This document shows, one piece after another, positions 44,015-52,806 of a DNA stretch of 62,951 nucleotides (within the stretch, counting starts at the first letter, position 1; each line of letters opens with the position of its first letter). The position numbers and the translations under genes are program-made. The stretch spans positions 1-62,951 of the forward strand of contig NZ_FNCJ01000032.1 in the NCBI RefSeq assembly GCF_900100735.1, in the 5' to 3' direction. The stretch comes from Paraburkholderia phenazinium (GTDB lineage Bacteria; Pseudomonadota; Gammaproteobacteria; Burkholderiales; Burkholderiaceae). Below the pieces are notes generated by a model. It saw nothing but the letters and a program-made list of their open reading frames with translations. It had not been told where the DNA came from and ran no database searches.

Positions 44015-47000
44015 TCAGTCGAAGATAACCGGCAGCCCCCGCTGAAGAACCGGATGACTCATATAGGTTTGCCAGATGAGTCCGCTGCGATAATTCTCGA
44101 TCATCAGCAAGGTTAATCCCTTGATCAAACCCGTGTTGTAGGGGTTGTACCACGGCATCGCCGTCGACAGGTTATACGAGTCGAGAAATCCGTATCCCGA
44201 CCACAACCTGGGATGCTGGTGATACCAGTAACGCATGGCCGGCAACACCCGCTCAGGCGTAAACGGCAGCGAACCCAATGGCCCGCTCGGCGTGATGGTG
44301 CCATCGGTAACATGCCTGTCATTCAGGCTCTCGCCGTCGCTGTTGAGATAACCCGAAGGCGGTGCACCGGATGCCACATACCCCGAGGGCGTCTCGCAGG
44401 CGGTCAGCCCCCAGTCGTTCTCGCCCATCGACGAAAAGACGTCGCTGTTGTCCACACAGAACTGCCGGTTCGCCTCGGTGGCGTTGACCGAGTTTTGCCA
44501 CCAGTCGACTCCCTTGCGATCTTTCAGATTGCGGAAGTCAAGCCACGCGTGAGAAAACTGATAGGTAAATAGCGCCCCTCCCCAAGCGTAAATCACCTCT
44601 GCACCGCCGTCGTAGGTTCCCGGCCGGCGGATCAGCGAATAGAACATGCCGGCGCTATCGGCGGGCGCGTGTGTGGTCGATCCTGCGGCCATGGGATACA
44701 TGCAGAATTGTTCCGTGTATCCGCTCCAGGTCGACGAACTCATCTGCCCGGTACTATCCCACGACATCGTGAAATTACCATCGGACGCGACGGCGCTGGT
44801 CCAATCGACCCGGTCAAAAATCTGCTGCGCCAGATCGCCACATTGGCCGCCGAAATACTGGCCGGCGGTCAGGATGCCGTTGAGCGCAAGCATGGTATCG
44901 ACTGTGGAGACCTCGCTCGATCCTGGATCGAGCGTATCCATGTCGATGAAATGATAGTAAAACCCGTTGAAGTGCGGGACATTGTCCCAAAGCGCCTGCA
45001 GCGATTTCTGGCAACGCTGCTCGGCATCGTCGTGACTCACCCAGCCGCGCTCCGCCGCGATTACCAGAGCACTCAACGCAAAACCTGAGCAAGCGATACT
45101 GCTGCTACGCGAGCCCTTCTGTTTCGCAACGAGCCCGTATCCCAGCGCCCCTTCGGTCGTATTGGCTTCACGCCAGAAGTATTCGAAGCTCAGGCGCGCC
45201 TCGGCCTCCAGCAGGTCGCGATCGCTGAGCGCCGGCAAGGGGCCACGTGCGGTTTGATAGACCTCGATCTCGAACAGGCTCGGCCCCTTGTCGTCGTGCA
45301 GCAGGCTATCAATTCTTAACCGCAGCCCCGTGCTTTGCGTGAGCGCCGGCAAAACGATGGCTGCGCTGGTATCCGTGCCCTGATACACATCGAGCCAGGT
45401 CTGCCCATCGTCCGCCATGATCTGCAGGGTGAAACTGGCAATTCGTGGGCCGTTTGCGTCCGTATACTCAGTAATCCGTACGACGTCGAAGGTTTCCTGC
45501 TTGATGAAACCGATCGTATGGAAGATCGGAACCGGAGCGTTGTCGTACGCCGCCCAACGGGTCGACGAACACCCATCGATAGCCATGCTGGCCTGATAGG
45601 TGGGATTGTCGTACCAGGTGCTGCTCGCGCTGGCTTTGGCGCCTCGCGCCACATTGACGGGCGCCTGCACCGGCCACAGGGTGTCGTTGGCATCGAACAA
45701 CGAGAATGAATACAGGCTCGGGGGATTGGTGGGATCCGGCACGGAACTGATCGTCATGCGCACTTGCTCCACCGTGACCGGTTCCGGCAAGTAACCCAAA
45801 TAGTTGACTGCGGGGTTGTCCCCCTCAATCAGCGTTTGCCAGGCACCATCGATGTACGCCTCAATGCTAAATTTACCAATCCGGCTGTCGTATTGCAGGA
45901 ATGCCACACGGTTGAACGTTTCCTCGCGGCCGAGATCGAGTTCGAAGGTAATCGGCAGCACGGCCTCGTCGTCGGTCGCCCAACGCGTCTCGCTATCGCC
46001 GTCGACGGCCAGTTGCGGCCCATAGCTCTGCGCATTTCCGTTCCATACGTTGCTCGCAGTGGCCTTGCGAAACAACGCTTTGTCCGGATACGTTCTGGCT
46101 TCCGGAAACCCGCGAACCTCCATGACAAGCACGACACCCAACGGATCCCATGACTGATCCGGCAATTCGACCTCGATCAACCCATTGACAACGGTATAGG
46201 CCTGCGCAACCCCGGGGTTGTCGAGCCAATAGACCTGGTTGATGACATTGACGGGAAGGTCGACGCGTAAAGTCTTGTCCTGCGGCCATTCGGTTAGCGT
46301 GACGTACAGCGTACCCGGCAGCTTTAGCGTGCAATAAGCGCCTGCCTGAAAGGAAACATCGAGGGTGCCCGCACGTGTGCCGTAGACCGCGTTTCCCCAT
46401 TTTCCAAGCCATTCGCCCAGATCAGCCAGCCGGTCCAGACTGGGCTGGGGTATCACGCCGTCGGCCGTCGGGCCGGTATTGAGCAGATAGTTTCCGCCCT
46501 TGCTGGCACAGTCCAGCAAGTATTGCAGGAGTTCGAGGCTCGACTTCCAGTTGTCGTCCGAAGCGGTGTAACCCCAACTGTCGTTGATGGTCATGCAGCA
46601 TTCCCAAGGGCCGGACTGCGCACTGGGGGGAATGCTTTGTTCGGGCGTGGTGTAATCGCCCGCGTTCGGGGAGCCGCCCAGCCGGTTATTGATGATGATA
46701 TCGGGCGAGAGACGGCGCAAATACCAGCGGATCTCGTCCGACAGATCGTCGTTCATGAACGCAGCCCAGCCGCCATCGAACCAGATCAGTACCGGATCGA
46801 AAATGCGAATGAGCTCTCTTAGATGTTCCTTCAACTCCGACACGTACCATTCGGCATCCGGCGCATCCGGATCGGGATCGTCGGGGTCCGCTGTAGCAGC
46901 ACTCTCCACGGCGACTTCATGGACGTTGCCCCAGTCCAGCAATGAATAGTAGGTCGCAAAGCGGATACCCCGTTCGTTGCAGGCCTTGGCAAGATCGGCC

Positions 47001-47764
47001 AGCACGGGCTTGTGAATGCTCGCGGTATTCACCACGTCGTAAGGGGCAAAGTCCTTGACGTTGGTTTCGAACATGGCAAAGCCATCGTGATGCTTGGTGG
47101 TGATGGTCAGGTAGCGCTGACCCGCGTCAACGATCGTGTCAGCCCAGGACTCTGGACTGTAGGCGGACGGATCGAATGGAATGCATGCTTCTTCTATGTA
47201 CGTATTCTTGGGAATCTGCTCCGTATTCATCACCCATTCACCACTTGCAAGGACCGAATAGGCCCCCCAGTGCATCATGTGGCCGAAACGGCTTTCGTTG
47301 AACCACTGCATCCGGCGCATGCGCGCCTCGTCAGTTTCAAGCTCCGGGTTCTGGCAAAACACGAACCAGGCAAGCGCGCCTTCAAAGCCGTCTGGAAAGC
47401 AGAAGTAAGCGTCCTGCTCGCCTTCTCCTTGATAAAGAATGTTCGGCGCCATGCTGTCCGTGAAGATCTCGGCCTGTGACGTAGTCGCGCTAGTGATGGT
47501 CCACAGGGGGGCGGCGTCAGGTCGCCCGAGGCAGATCGTCACTTTCTGGCCGCTTTGCTGGCAAGAGGTGAAGATCATGCAAGTGGTGTAGTTCCCAGCC
47601 GGGATCGTGACTTTAAAATGCAGCCACGCCTCATCTGAGGTGGGACTGAGCGAAGCCGCCGAAGTACCGTCGTAATTGACAGTCTGGTAGGCATTGTTCG
47701 AGCTCTCGGCAAAATCACCGGATTTGTCCAGAAACTGGTTGAAGTAGTAGACGGCATTGCTCAC
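44015..47764 (-). CDS. Multidomain glycosidase: GH29 fucosidase, two F5/8C modules, glucoamylase-like domain
   Basis: A 1,249-residue protein. Residues 1-150 are a beta-rich N-terminal domain. Residues 150-560 match alpha-L-fucosidase GH29 (WFNESRFGHMMHWGAYS, ITTKHHDGFAMFET), with the nucleophile Asp in LIWFDGGW near 328. Two discoidin/F5-8C carbohydrate-binding modules follow (about 565-700 and 700-845; AVDGDSETRWAT and AIDGCSSTRWAA). Residues 850-1249 match the glucoamylase-like/GH144 type (GENDWGLTACETPSG, AWGGALFTYQFSHAW). I find no Sec or TAT signal peptide, so secretion is unexplained. The combination of catalytic domains is unusual. Confidence 0.85.
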   Translation of the reverse strand: MSNAVYYFNQFLDKSGDFAESSNNAYQTVNYDGTSAASLSPTSDEAWLHFKVTIPAGNYTTCMIFTSCQQSGQKVTICLGRPDAAPLWTITSATTSQAEIFTDSMAPNILYQGEGEQDAYFCFPDGFEGALAWFVFCQNPELETDEARMRRMQWFNESRFGHMMHWGAYSVLASGEWVMNTEQIPKNTYIEEACIPFDPSAYSPESWADTIVDAGQRYLTITTKHHDGFAMFETNVKDFAPYDVVNTASIHKPVLADLAKACNERGIRFATYYSLLDWGNVHEVAVESAATADPDDPDPDAPDAEWYVSELKEHLRELIRIFDPVLIWFDGGWAAFMNDDLSDEIRWYLRRLSPDIIINNRLGGSPNAGDYTTPEQSIPPSAQSGPWECCMTINDSWGYTASDDNWKSSLELLQYLLDCASKGGNYLLNTGPTADGVIPQPSLDRLADLGEWLGKWGNAVYGTRAGTLDVSFQAGAYCTLKLPGTLYVTLTEWPQDKTLRVDLPVNVINQVYWLDNPGVAQAYTVVNGLIEVELPDQSWDPLGVVLVMEVRGFPEARTYPDKALFRKATASNVWNGNAQSYGPQLAVDGDSETRWATDDEAVLPITFELDLGREETFNRVAFLQYDSRIGKFSIEAYIDGAWQTLIEGDNPAVNYLGYLPEPVTVEQVRMTISSVPDPTNPPSLYSFSLFDANDTLWPVQAPVNVARGAKASASSTWYDNPTYQASMAIDGCSSTRWAAYDNAPVPIFHTIGFIKQETFDVVRITEYTDANGPRIASFTLQIMADDGQTWLDVYQGTDTSAAIVLPALTQSTGLRLRIDSLLHDDKGPSLFEIEVYQTARGPLPALSDRDLLEAEARLSFEYFWREANTTEGALGYGLVAKQKGSRSSSIACSGFALSALVIAAERGWVSHDDAEQRCQKSLQALWDNVPHFNGFYYHFIDMDTLDPGSSEVSTVDTMLALNGILTAGQYFGGQCGDLAQQIFDRVDWTSAVASDGNFTMSWDSTGQMSSSTWSGYTEQFCMYPMAAGSTTHAPADSAGMFYSLIRRPGTYDGGAEVIYAWGGALFTYQFSHAWLDFRNLKDRKGVDWWQNSVNATEANRQFCVDNSDVFSSMGENDWGLTACETPSGYVASGAPPSGYLNSDGESLNDRHVTDGTITPSGPLGSLPFTPERVLPAMRYWYHQHPRLWSGYGFLDSYNLSTAMPWYNPYNTGLIKGLTLLMIENYRSGLIWQTYMSHPVLQRGLPVIFD

Positions 47765-47956
47765 GTCCGATCTCCATTCAAGAGTGTCTCGATTCGCCGC
47801 TGCAACCGCTCTGGCATCGGTGTATTGCTGTTTTACATGACTGTTATCGGGGTTCCAAGATGGCGATGGAAATTTTCAGGGTCGGTCGAAATGCCGGGCT
47901 TCGTCGTTTCGAAGCGCGTTTCAATACGCGTGCCGCCGCGTGCACGGGATGGCTCG

Positions 47957-47984
47957 ACAAGAAAACGGACCCCGTGGGGTCCGT
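47957..47984 (-). terminator. Rho-independent terminator
   Basis: ACGGACCCC-GT-GGGGTCCGT is a perfect 9-bp stem with a 2-base centre. On the minus strand it runs into TTTTCTT. It lies about 35 bases after the DUF3597 stop. Confidence 0.85.
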
Positions 47985-48018
47985 GGTAGCCAAAACCGCT
48001 TTCTTCGAGCCGTTAGAT

Positions 48019-48420
48019 TCAGCCTGCCAGGTCCGCCGGCAGCTTGCCGCCATTGGCGGCCAATGCCTGCATCACCTGCTTGTGCAACCAGATGTTCATG
48101 CTGGCGGAATCGTTCGTGTCACCGCTGTACTTAAGTTCCTGCGCGAGTTGCTTGCGATGCTCGAGACTGCTGTCGACGCCGAGCGCCTTCAACGTATCGA
48201 CGATCGAGGTGCGCCAGTTCAACGTTTGACCGCTTTCGCTCACGAACTGGTCCATCACGGCCGCGACATCGACATCCGCCAGAGGCGCCGGTGCGGGCGC
48301 TGCATCCGGAGCGGCAGCTTGTGCCGCTGCGGGATCAGGCGTGGGCTCTACAGCGGGCGGCGCCTGATCGGGCTTGGCCTTACCGAACAACTTATTGACG
48401 ATGTCACCAAAAATGCTCAT
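48019..48420 (-). CDS. DUF3597 domain protein
   Basis: A 133-residue protein. ATG 48420 follows AAGGAG. The start MSIFGDIVNKLFGKA, a Pro/Ala-rich linker (residues 20-50) and a C-terminal helical domain (LNWRTSIVDTLKALGVDSSL, then KQLAQELKYSGD) match DUF3597, a widespread proteobacterial family of unknown role. It resembles a LysM-like or peptidoglycan-associated fold in some annotations, but I cannot confirm that. Confidence 0.9.
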   Translation of the reverse strand: MSIFGDIVNKLFGKAKPDQAPPAVEPTPDPAAAQAAAPDAAPAPAPLADVDVAAVMDQFVSESGQTLNWRTSIVDTLKALGVDSSLEHRKQLAQELKYSGDTNDSASMNIWLHKQVMQALAANGGKLPADLAG

Positions 48421-48533
48421 TTCCAATTCTCCTTACTGGGCAGATATTGCGGGAGCCGCATGCCGCCGGTCGCGGACATGCACGCCTTCAGGATCATAGA
48501 CGCATGTGCTCGCCCGGTCGTTGCAGATTTGTG

Positions 48534-48963
48534 TCAATAAAGGTCAAGCCTGTCACCACCTGCCAATCTACGCGCTCGCGCGATATCCTGACGCGCCTGT
48601 TGACCAATCTCCGAGTCCGTGCCCACCACTCCCTCCAACCGCTCCCAATAGCCGATCGCCGTGCGGTAATCGCGCCGGTCGAGCGCCGCTGAGCCCGCCA
48701 ATGCCAGCGCCTTCGGATTTGATCAGGCGCCGTTCCAGTTCATGCAACGCCCCTGCCCGATGTTGCGGCGACAGGTGGCCGGCCGCAAATTCGCGCTCGA
48801 CCTCAAGCAGTTCCACCCGATAGATCGCAACTGCGAGCGCGTGCCCATCGTGGCCCGCGATGCCGTTCGCGTGTACCGCTGCGCGCCGCAACAGCGGCAA
48901 GATCACGCATAGCAGTGCGGTAAGCAGCATCGCGCAAGCGATCAAACAGAATCGCACCATCAT
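48534..48963 (-). pseudogene. ccmI: ccmI (cytochrome c biogenesis) remnant, internally deleted and frameshifted
   Basis: The 5' part encodes a membrane helix (CLIACAMLLTALLCVILPLL) and the CcmI-type segment AVAIYRVELLEVEREFAAGH ending in ELERRLIKSE. The remaining frame (to 48568) then loses homology. In another frame the sequence continues as LALAGSAALDRRDYRTAIGY, then WERLEGV, and stops at 48534; this is the TPR region of CcmI. Normal CcmI is over 200 residues, so the gap plus frame change marks a degraded copy. No other ccm gene is nearby. A functional cytochrome c maturation system must lie elsewhere. Confidence 0.7.
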
Positions 48964-48980
48964 AAGGAATCCTCATCCTC

Positions 48981-49022
<42 letters not shown>

Positions 49023-49445
49023 AGCATCGAAGCACAACGACGCTCGTCGTCATCGAGCGCGCGTGGATGGCGTTCGTTTGATTGGCCACCTCGGATGCAT
49101 GGCGCCCTTCGAGCGTGACGACCAGTTTGCCGTGCTCCGTTACGGCGTGAATTAAGGCAGCAGGCATCGCACCGATCGCCTGCGACTCTTCGGTTGAACG
49201 CATGCAGTTATTTTTTGTGCGATCAACCAGAACTCGTCAAGAGAATTTGTCGTTAAACAGCGATAAAAAATCGCGTTGACAAGTTACGTTACGACATCGA
49301 AAACAATCGATGCGAATTGCACAAATGGCGCAACACTCGACCTGCCCGAGCCCGTCGAGACAGAGCATGCCATGTAAAGCGCACTCCACCCACATCGGTT
49401 TTAACATGCACCCCGCTGCGCCGTTGCAAATTGAAAAACAATGAC

Positions 49446-49490
49446 GTTAATTGAATATCCTCCCAAACAGAATACCCTCAATCAATTAAC
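49446..49490. promoter_or_regulatory. Inverted repeat, possible operator
   Basis: GTTAATTGA (49446-49454) and TCAATTAAC (49482-49490) are perfect 9-bp inverted copies separated by 27 bases. They lie 30 bases upstream of the proposed -35 box of the biosynthetic operon, so they could bind a dimeric activator. Function is inference. Confidence 0.4.
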
Positions 49491-49520
49491 TAACTCAAGA
49501 ATCCAGATAGCCTTAATTAG

Positions 49521-49548
49521 CTTGAAATTACGAATTGTTCCGTATAAA
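49521..49548 (+). promoter_or_regulatory. Possible sigma-70 promoter of the nine-gene operon
   Basis: TTGAAA at 49522-49527 and TATAAA at 49543-49548 are close to consensus with a 15-base spacer, which is short. It lies about 140 bases before the first gene. A second candidate -35, TTGACA, is near 49277 but has no good -10. Confidence 0.4.
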
Positions 49549-49689
49549 CATTGTTAACCGGAAGGCTATGCGGATCAGCTCGACGCGTTGTATGCCGATC
49601 CTTCAAAGCAAGTCACGCCAGCAGGCCCATGGAACAGCCGCTTTCGGCGCATCGAGGCAGACAGGTAATCGGGAACACATCACTTTGTC

Positions 49690-52227
49690 GTGGAGTTCAG
49701 CTTGATCACACTAACCCATGCGGCCTGCGCGATTGAAAGCGAGCTGGTAAAGCAGTTCCCGGACGTGCTGTCTACCGACGCGACGGATTTCATCGCGGCA
49801 CTGGAGCGCGAATTTGCGAGTCGGCGCGAAGAAATTCTGCAAGCACGCACGCTATCCGCCAGCCGTGTGCATAACGCGAGCTTCGATTTCCTTGGCGCGA
49901 CTGCCCGCATCCGTAACGATCCGGATTGGCGGGTTCCCGCTCCTCCTTGCGACCTGATCGACCGGCGTGTGGAGATTGCCGCTCCTGCAGAAAACCGCAA
50001 AGTCGTCATCAATGCGCTCAATGCGCACGCCCAGGTGTGGGTGGCGGATCTTGAAGACGCGTTGTCGCCAACCGGCCGTAACGTCATGCTAAGCCAGCGC
50101 AACCTGCACGATGCGGTCGTCGGCGATATCACTTATGTGGACCCGCGCGGCAAACAGTACAGGCTGGACGAGCGCACCGCGGCGATCGTGGTGCGGCCAC
50201 GCGGCTGGCATTTGCCGGAACACCACATTCTGATAGACGGCCGACCGGCGTCGGCGAGCCTGGTGGATTTCGGGCTCTACTTCTTCCATTGCGCGCGTAA
50301 GCAACTCGAGCGCGGCAGTGGGCCCTATTTTTATTTACCCAAACTGGAGAACCACCTCGAAGCCCGGCTCTGGAACGACGTATTCGAATTTGCCCAGGAC
50401 TGGATCGGCATTGCGCGCGGCAGTATCCGCGCCACGGTGATTGTTGAGCACATCAACGCGGCTTATGAAATGGACGAAATCCTGTACGCGCTAGGCCCGC
50501 ACGCGGCCGGCCTGACTGCGGGACGCTGGGACTATCTGTTCAGTATTGCGCGAGAGTTCCGGCACGCGACCGACTTCGCCATGCCAGACCGTTCAGAATT
50601 GAAGATGAACTTGCCGTTCATGCGCGCCTACACGGAGCTTCTGATCCGGACCTGCCATCGGCGTGGAACTCATGCCATCGGCGGAGTCGCCACGCAAATC
50701 CCCGACCGGCATGATGCGAAAGCGTGCGCCCAAGCCGTCGCGGCAGTCCGTACCGACAAGGAACGCGAGGCCGAAGAAGGCTTCGACGGCACATGGGTAG
50801 TCCATCCCGACCTGGTAGCCGTTTGTCACACCGCGTTCGAACGTATCCTTGCAGGCCGGCCACACCAGATCAACCGTTTGCCAAGTAGCAGCCGCATCGC
50901 GGGAACTCATCTCTCGCCCGCGCACGGCGTGGACGGCCAGGTGACCGAAGCCGGCTTGCGCTCGAATATCGCCTTGTCGATCCGCTATCTCGACGGCTGG
51001 TTGTGCGGCAGCGGCTCGATCAGACTGTTTGACCTCATGGAAGGGGTGGCGACAGTCGAGATCGCACGTTCGCAAATCTGGATCTGGCTACACCGGCGCG
51101 CGCGCCTGCAGGATGGCCGGCGCATCACCCCCGCTCTGGTGCGCACCATGCTGGATGACGAAATCACTCAATACGTTGCGCAGTCTCCCGACCAGCGCTC
51201 GGAACGCAGCCTCGACGAGGCGCGCGCACTGTTCGAAGCTGTGACCATGAACAAAGATTTTCCGGATTTTTTGACCCTTCCCGGCTACGAGCGCTTGAAC
51301 CGGATGCCCCCTGCTTCCGATCCAGCTAACGGCGCTGCGACTGGCGACAAGACAGCGGCCGCCCAACCCAGGCCAGCGCCAATGCAGCCCCCCGTCCGCC
51401 GCACGGACTTCAGGCTGACCTGCAGCAGCGGCATGTTCACGCACTTGCAACTCAAACCGCGAGTTGCTTTTTCATTCGCGTTCATGGGTTGGTCGGCGTG
51501 GCTGATCGAGCACGCCGTATCGCATGCGACGCTGATTCGCGAGCACGCAACGGGTTTCGTTCCCATCGGCCTCGAGATCGAGTACCTGCAATTCGCTACA
51601 TTCGACGATTGCGAAACGCTCGACATCTCGACCCAGGTCAGAACGTGGAACCCGCGCCGCTTTCATAGCCTGCAGGAGGTGGATGTGCTGCTTGACGCGA
51701 GCGGTATTCCGTTGGCGCGCATTCACCTTCAGGAGGTGTGCGTACGTATTGAATCGCAGGAAACCTTAGCCGCCGCGCCGGGGCGGGTGCCGGACGAAAT
51801 TTCCGCGCTCCTGCTGGACAGCCCCGGTGACATCGACGAGCGCCCGCGCCTGCTCAACCGCGGCGCCGCTCGCGTATCGGCGGACGCGAAACCGATCGCT
51901 GCGTTTCAGCATGATTTCACCGTTTATCGACATGCCTGCGAGGTGTCGGATCAATGGTACTCAGAGCACGTGTGCGACTACCTCGGCGCGAGCCGCGAAA
52001 GCATGGTGTTTCAGTTACTGCCGGATCATCCGGCACTCGCCGCTGGGCTCGCGAGGCCCGTTGAGCGGATCAGCATCGGCCTGCGGCAGCCCTACGCGTT
52101 GTTCGATCGTGGCCAGGTCGCAACCGAGGCATACCGCATCGGCGACGAGATTCATTTCGCTCATCGCCTGCTTACCGCATCCGGCACGCTGGCCGGCGAC
52201 GCGATCGAAGTGTTTTCTTCGCTGTGA
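49690..52227 (+). CDS. Malate-synthase-like protein fused to a hotdog-like domain
   Basis: An 845-residue fusion. Residues 1-535 align along the whole of malate synthase A: KVVINALNAHAQVWVADLED, RPRGWHLPEHH, SGPYFYLP, metal ligands Glu253 (VIVEHINAAYEMDEIL) and Asp281 (GRWDYLF), and the C-terminal FLTLPGYERL. The family catalytic base, Asp in LMED, is Gly452 here (LMEGVATVE). Residues 570-845 look like a double-hotdog thioesterase/dehydratase (HAVSHATLIREHATGFVPIG, then FDRGQVATEAYRIGDEI). Start GTG 49690, or TTG 49702 with GGAG upstream. It probably acts on a carrier-bound or CoA thioester in a biosynthetic role; ordinary malate synthesis is doubtful. Confidence 0.85.
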   Translation: MEFSLITLTHAACAIESELVKQFPDVLSTDATDFIAALEREFASRREEILQARTLSASRVHNASFDFLGATARIRNDPDWRVPAPPCDLIDRRVEIAAPAENRKVVINALNAHAQVWVADLEDALSPTGRNVMLSQRNLHDAVVGDITYVDPRGKQYRLDERTAAIVVRPRGWHLPEHHILIDGRPASASLVDFGLYFFHCARKQLERGSGPYFYLPKLENHLEARLWNDVFEFAQDWIGIARGSIRATVIVEHINAAYEMDEILYALGPHAAGLTAGRWDYLFSIAREFRHATDFAMPDRSELKMNLPFMRAYTELLIRTCHRRGTHAIGGVATQIPDRHDAKACAQAVAAVRTDKEREAEEGFDGTWVVHPDLVAVCHTAFERILAGRPHQINRLPSSSRIAGTHLSPAHGVDGQVTEAGLRSNIALSIRYLDGWLCGSGSIRLFDLMEGVATVEIARSQIWIWLHRRARLQDGRRITPALVRTMLDDEITQYVAQSPDQRSERSLDEARALFEAVTMNKDFPDFLTLPGYERLNRMPPASDPANGAATGDKTAAAQPRPAPMQPPVRRTDFRLTCSSGMFTHLQLKPRVAFSFAFMGWSAWLIEHAVSHATLIREHATGFVPIGLEIEYLQFATFDDCETLDISTQVRTWNPRRFHSLQEVDVLLDASGIPLARIHLQEVCVRIESQETLAAAPGRVPDEISALLLDSPGDIDERPRLLNRGAARVSADAKPIAAFQHDFTVYRHACEVSDQWYSEHVCDYLGASRESMVFQLLPDHPALAAGLARPVERISIGLRQPYALFDRGQVATEAYRIGDEIHFAHRLLTASGTLAGDAIEVFSSL

Positions 52228-52256
52228 TCCCCAATCCCGATAGAAAGGAAACCGCT

Positions 52257-52520
52257 ATGACCTTCCTGTTTTCCGGTTCTTTGCTCAGGTATGTGGGTTT
52301 CCGTCGTCAGATAGACTATGAAACCAGCACACTCGCCATTGCGCTTCGGGTGCTGTTCGCCGACTATCCGGAGATTGAAGGAATACTGATGAATCAGGAC
52401 GGCACATTGCGGCGCAGCCTGAGACTCGCGATCAACGGCGAGGTGGTTCACACGGATCTCTCGCAGCCGCTGGTGGCGACCGATTCGGTCACGATCATGA
52501 CCGCCATCGCGGGTGGCTGA
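52257..52520 (+). CDS. ThiS/MoaD-type sulfur carrier protein
   Basis: An 87-residue beta-grasp protein starting at ATG 52257 after AAAGGAA. RLAINGEVVHTDLSQPLVAT and the final VTIMTAIAGG fit the MoaD/ThiS/CysO fold, and the chain ends exactly in Gly-Gly. It therefore needs no protease trimming before adenylation and conversion to a thiocarboxylate. The matching E1 enzyme is the last gene of the operon (58137). No thi or moa genes are adjacent, so it is probably pathway-dedicated. Confidence 0.8.
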   Translation: MTFLFSGSLLRYVGFRRQIDYETSTLAIALRVLFADYPEIEGILMNQDGTLRRSLRLAINGEVVHTDLSQPLVATDSVTIMTAIAGG

Positions 52521-52562
52521 GCGGCCCGCGGCCGCCCCAGTTCAACCGAAGGAGTCTGCCCC

Positions 52563-52802
52563 ATGTCGCTCGATACCCGGCTGCGAACCGTGTTCAATAC
52601 GGTACTGGAACTGGATGCGAAACTGCCCGATGCCGCACTGCGTTACCAGGAAACGCCCGGCTGGGATTCGCTCGGGGCCGTTTTGTTGATCGCGGCGATC
52701 GAAGACGAATTTCACGTCGAGATCGATACCGGGCGAGCGTTGAAGATGAATACCTTCAGTGCAACCGTGGGATTGCTGCGCGAGCTAGGGGCAGAGGCCT
52801 GA
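52563..52802 (+). CDS. Acyl carrier protein
   Basis: A 79-residue acidic helical protein. Ser36 in TPGWDSLGAVLLI is the phosphopantetheine attachment site, followed by the recognition helix IAAIEDEFHVEI. Length is that of a free ACP. It lies between the sulfur carrier and LuxE-like genes and probably carries the growing acyl chain of the pathway. Ribosome-binding site GAAGGAG upstream. Confidence 0.93.
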   Translation: MSLDTRLRTVFNTVLELDAKLPDAALRYQETPGWDSLGAVLLIAAIEDEFHVEIDTGRALKMNTFSATVGLLRELGAEA

Positions 52803-52806
52803 ACTC

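Larger units (their letters stand above)
49204..49689 (+). other. AT-rich upstream region of the nine-gene operon
   Basis: This 486-base non-coding stretch is notably AT-rich from 49430 to 49560. It contains an inverted repeat (49446-49490) and a sigma-70-like promoter (49521-49548). The start region of the first operon gene has GGAG at 49692-49695, which would suit a TTG start at 49702. No regulator gene lies in it. Confidence 0.55.
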
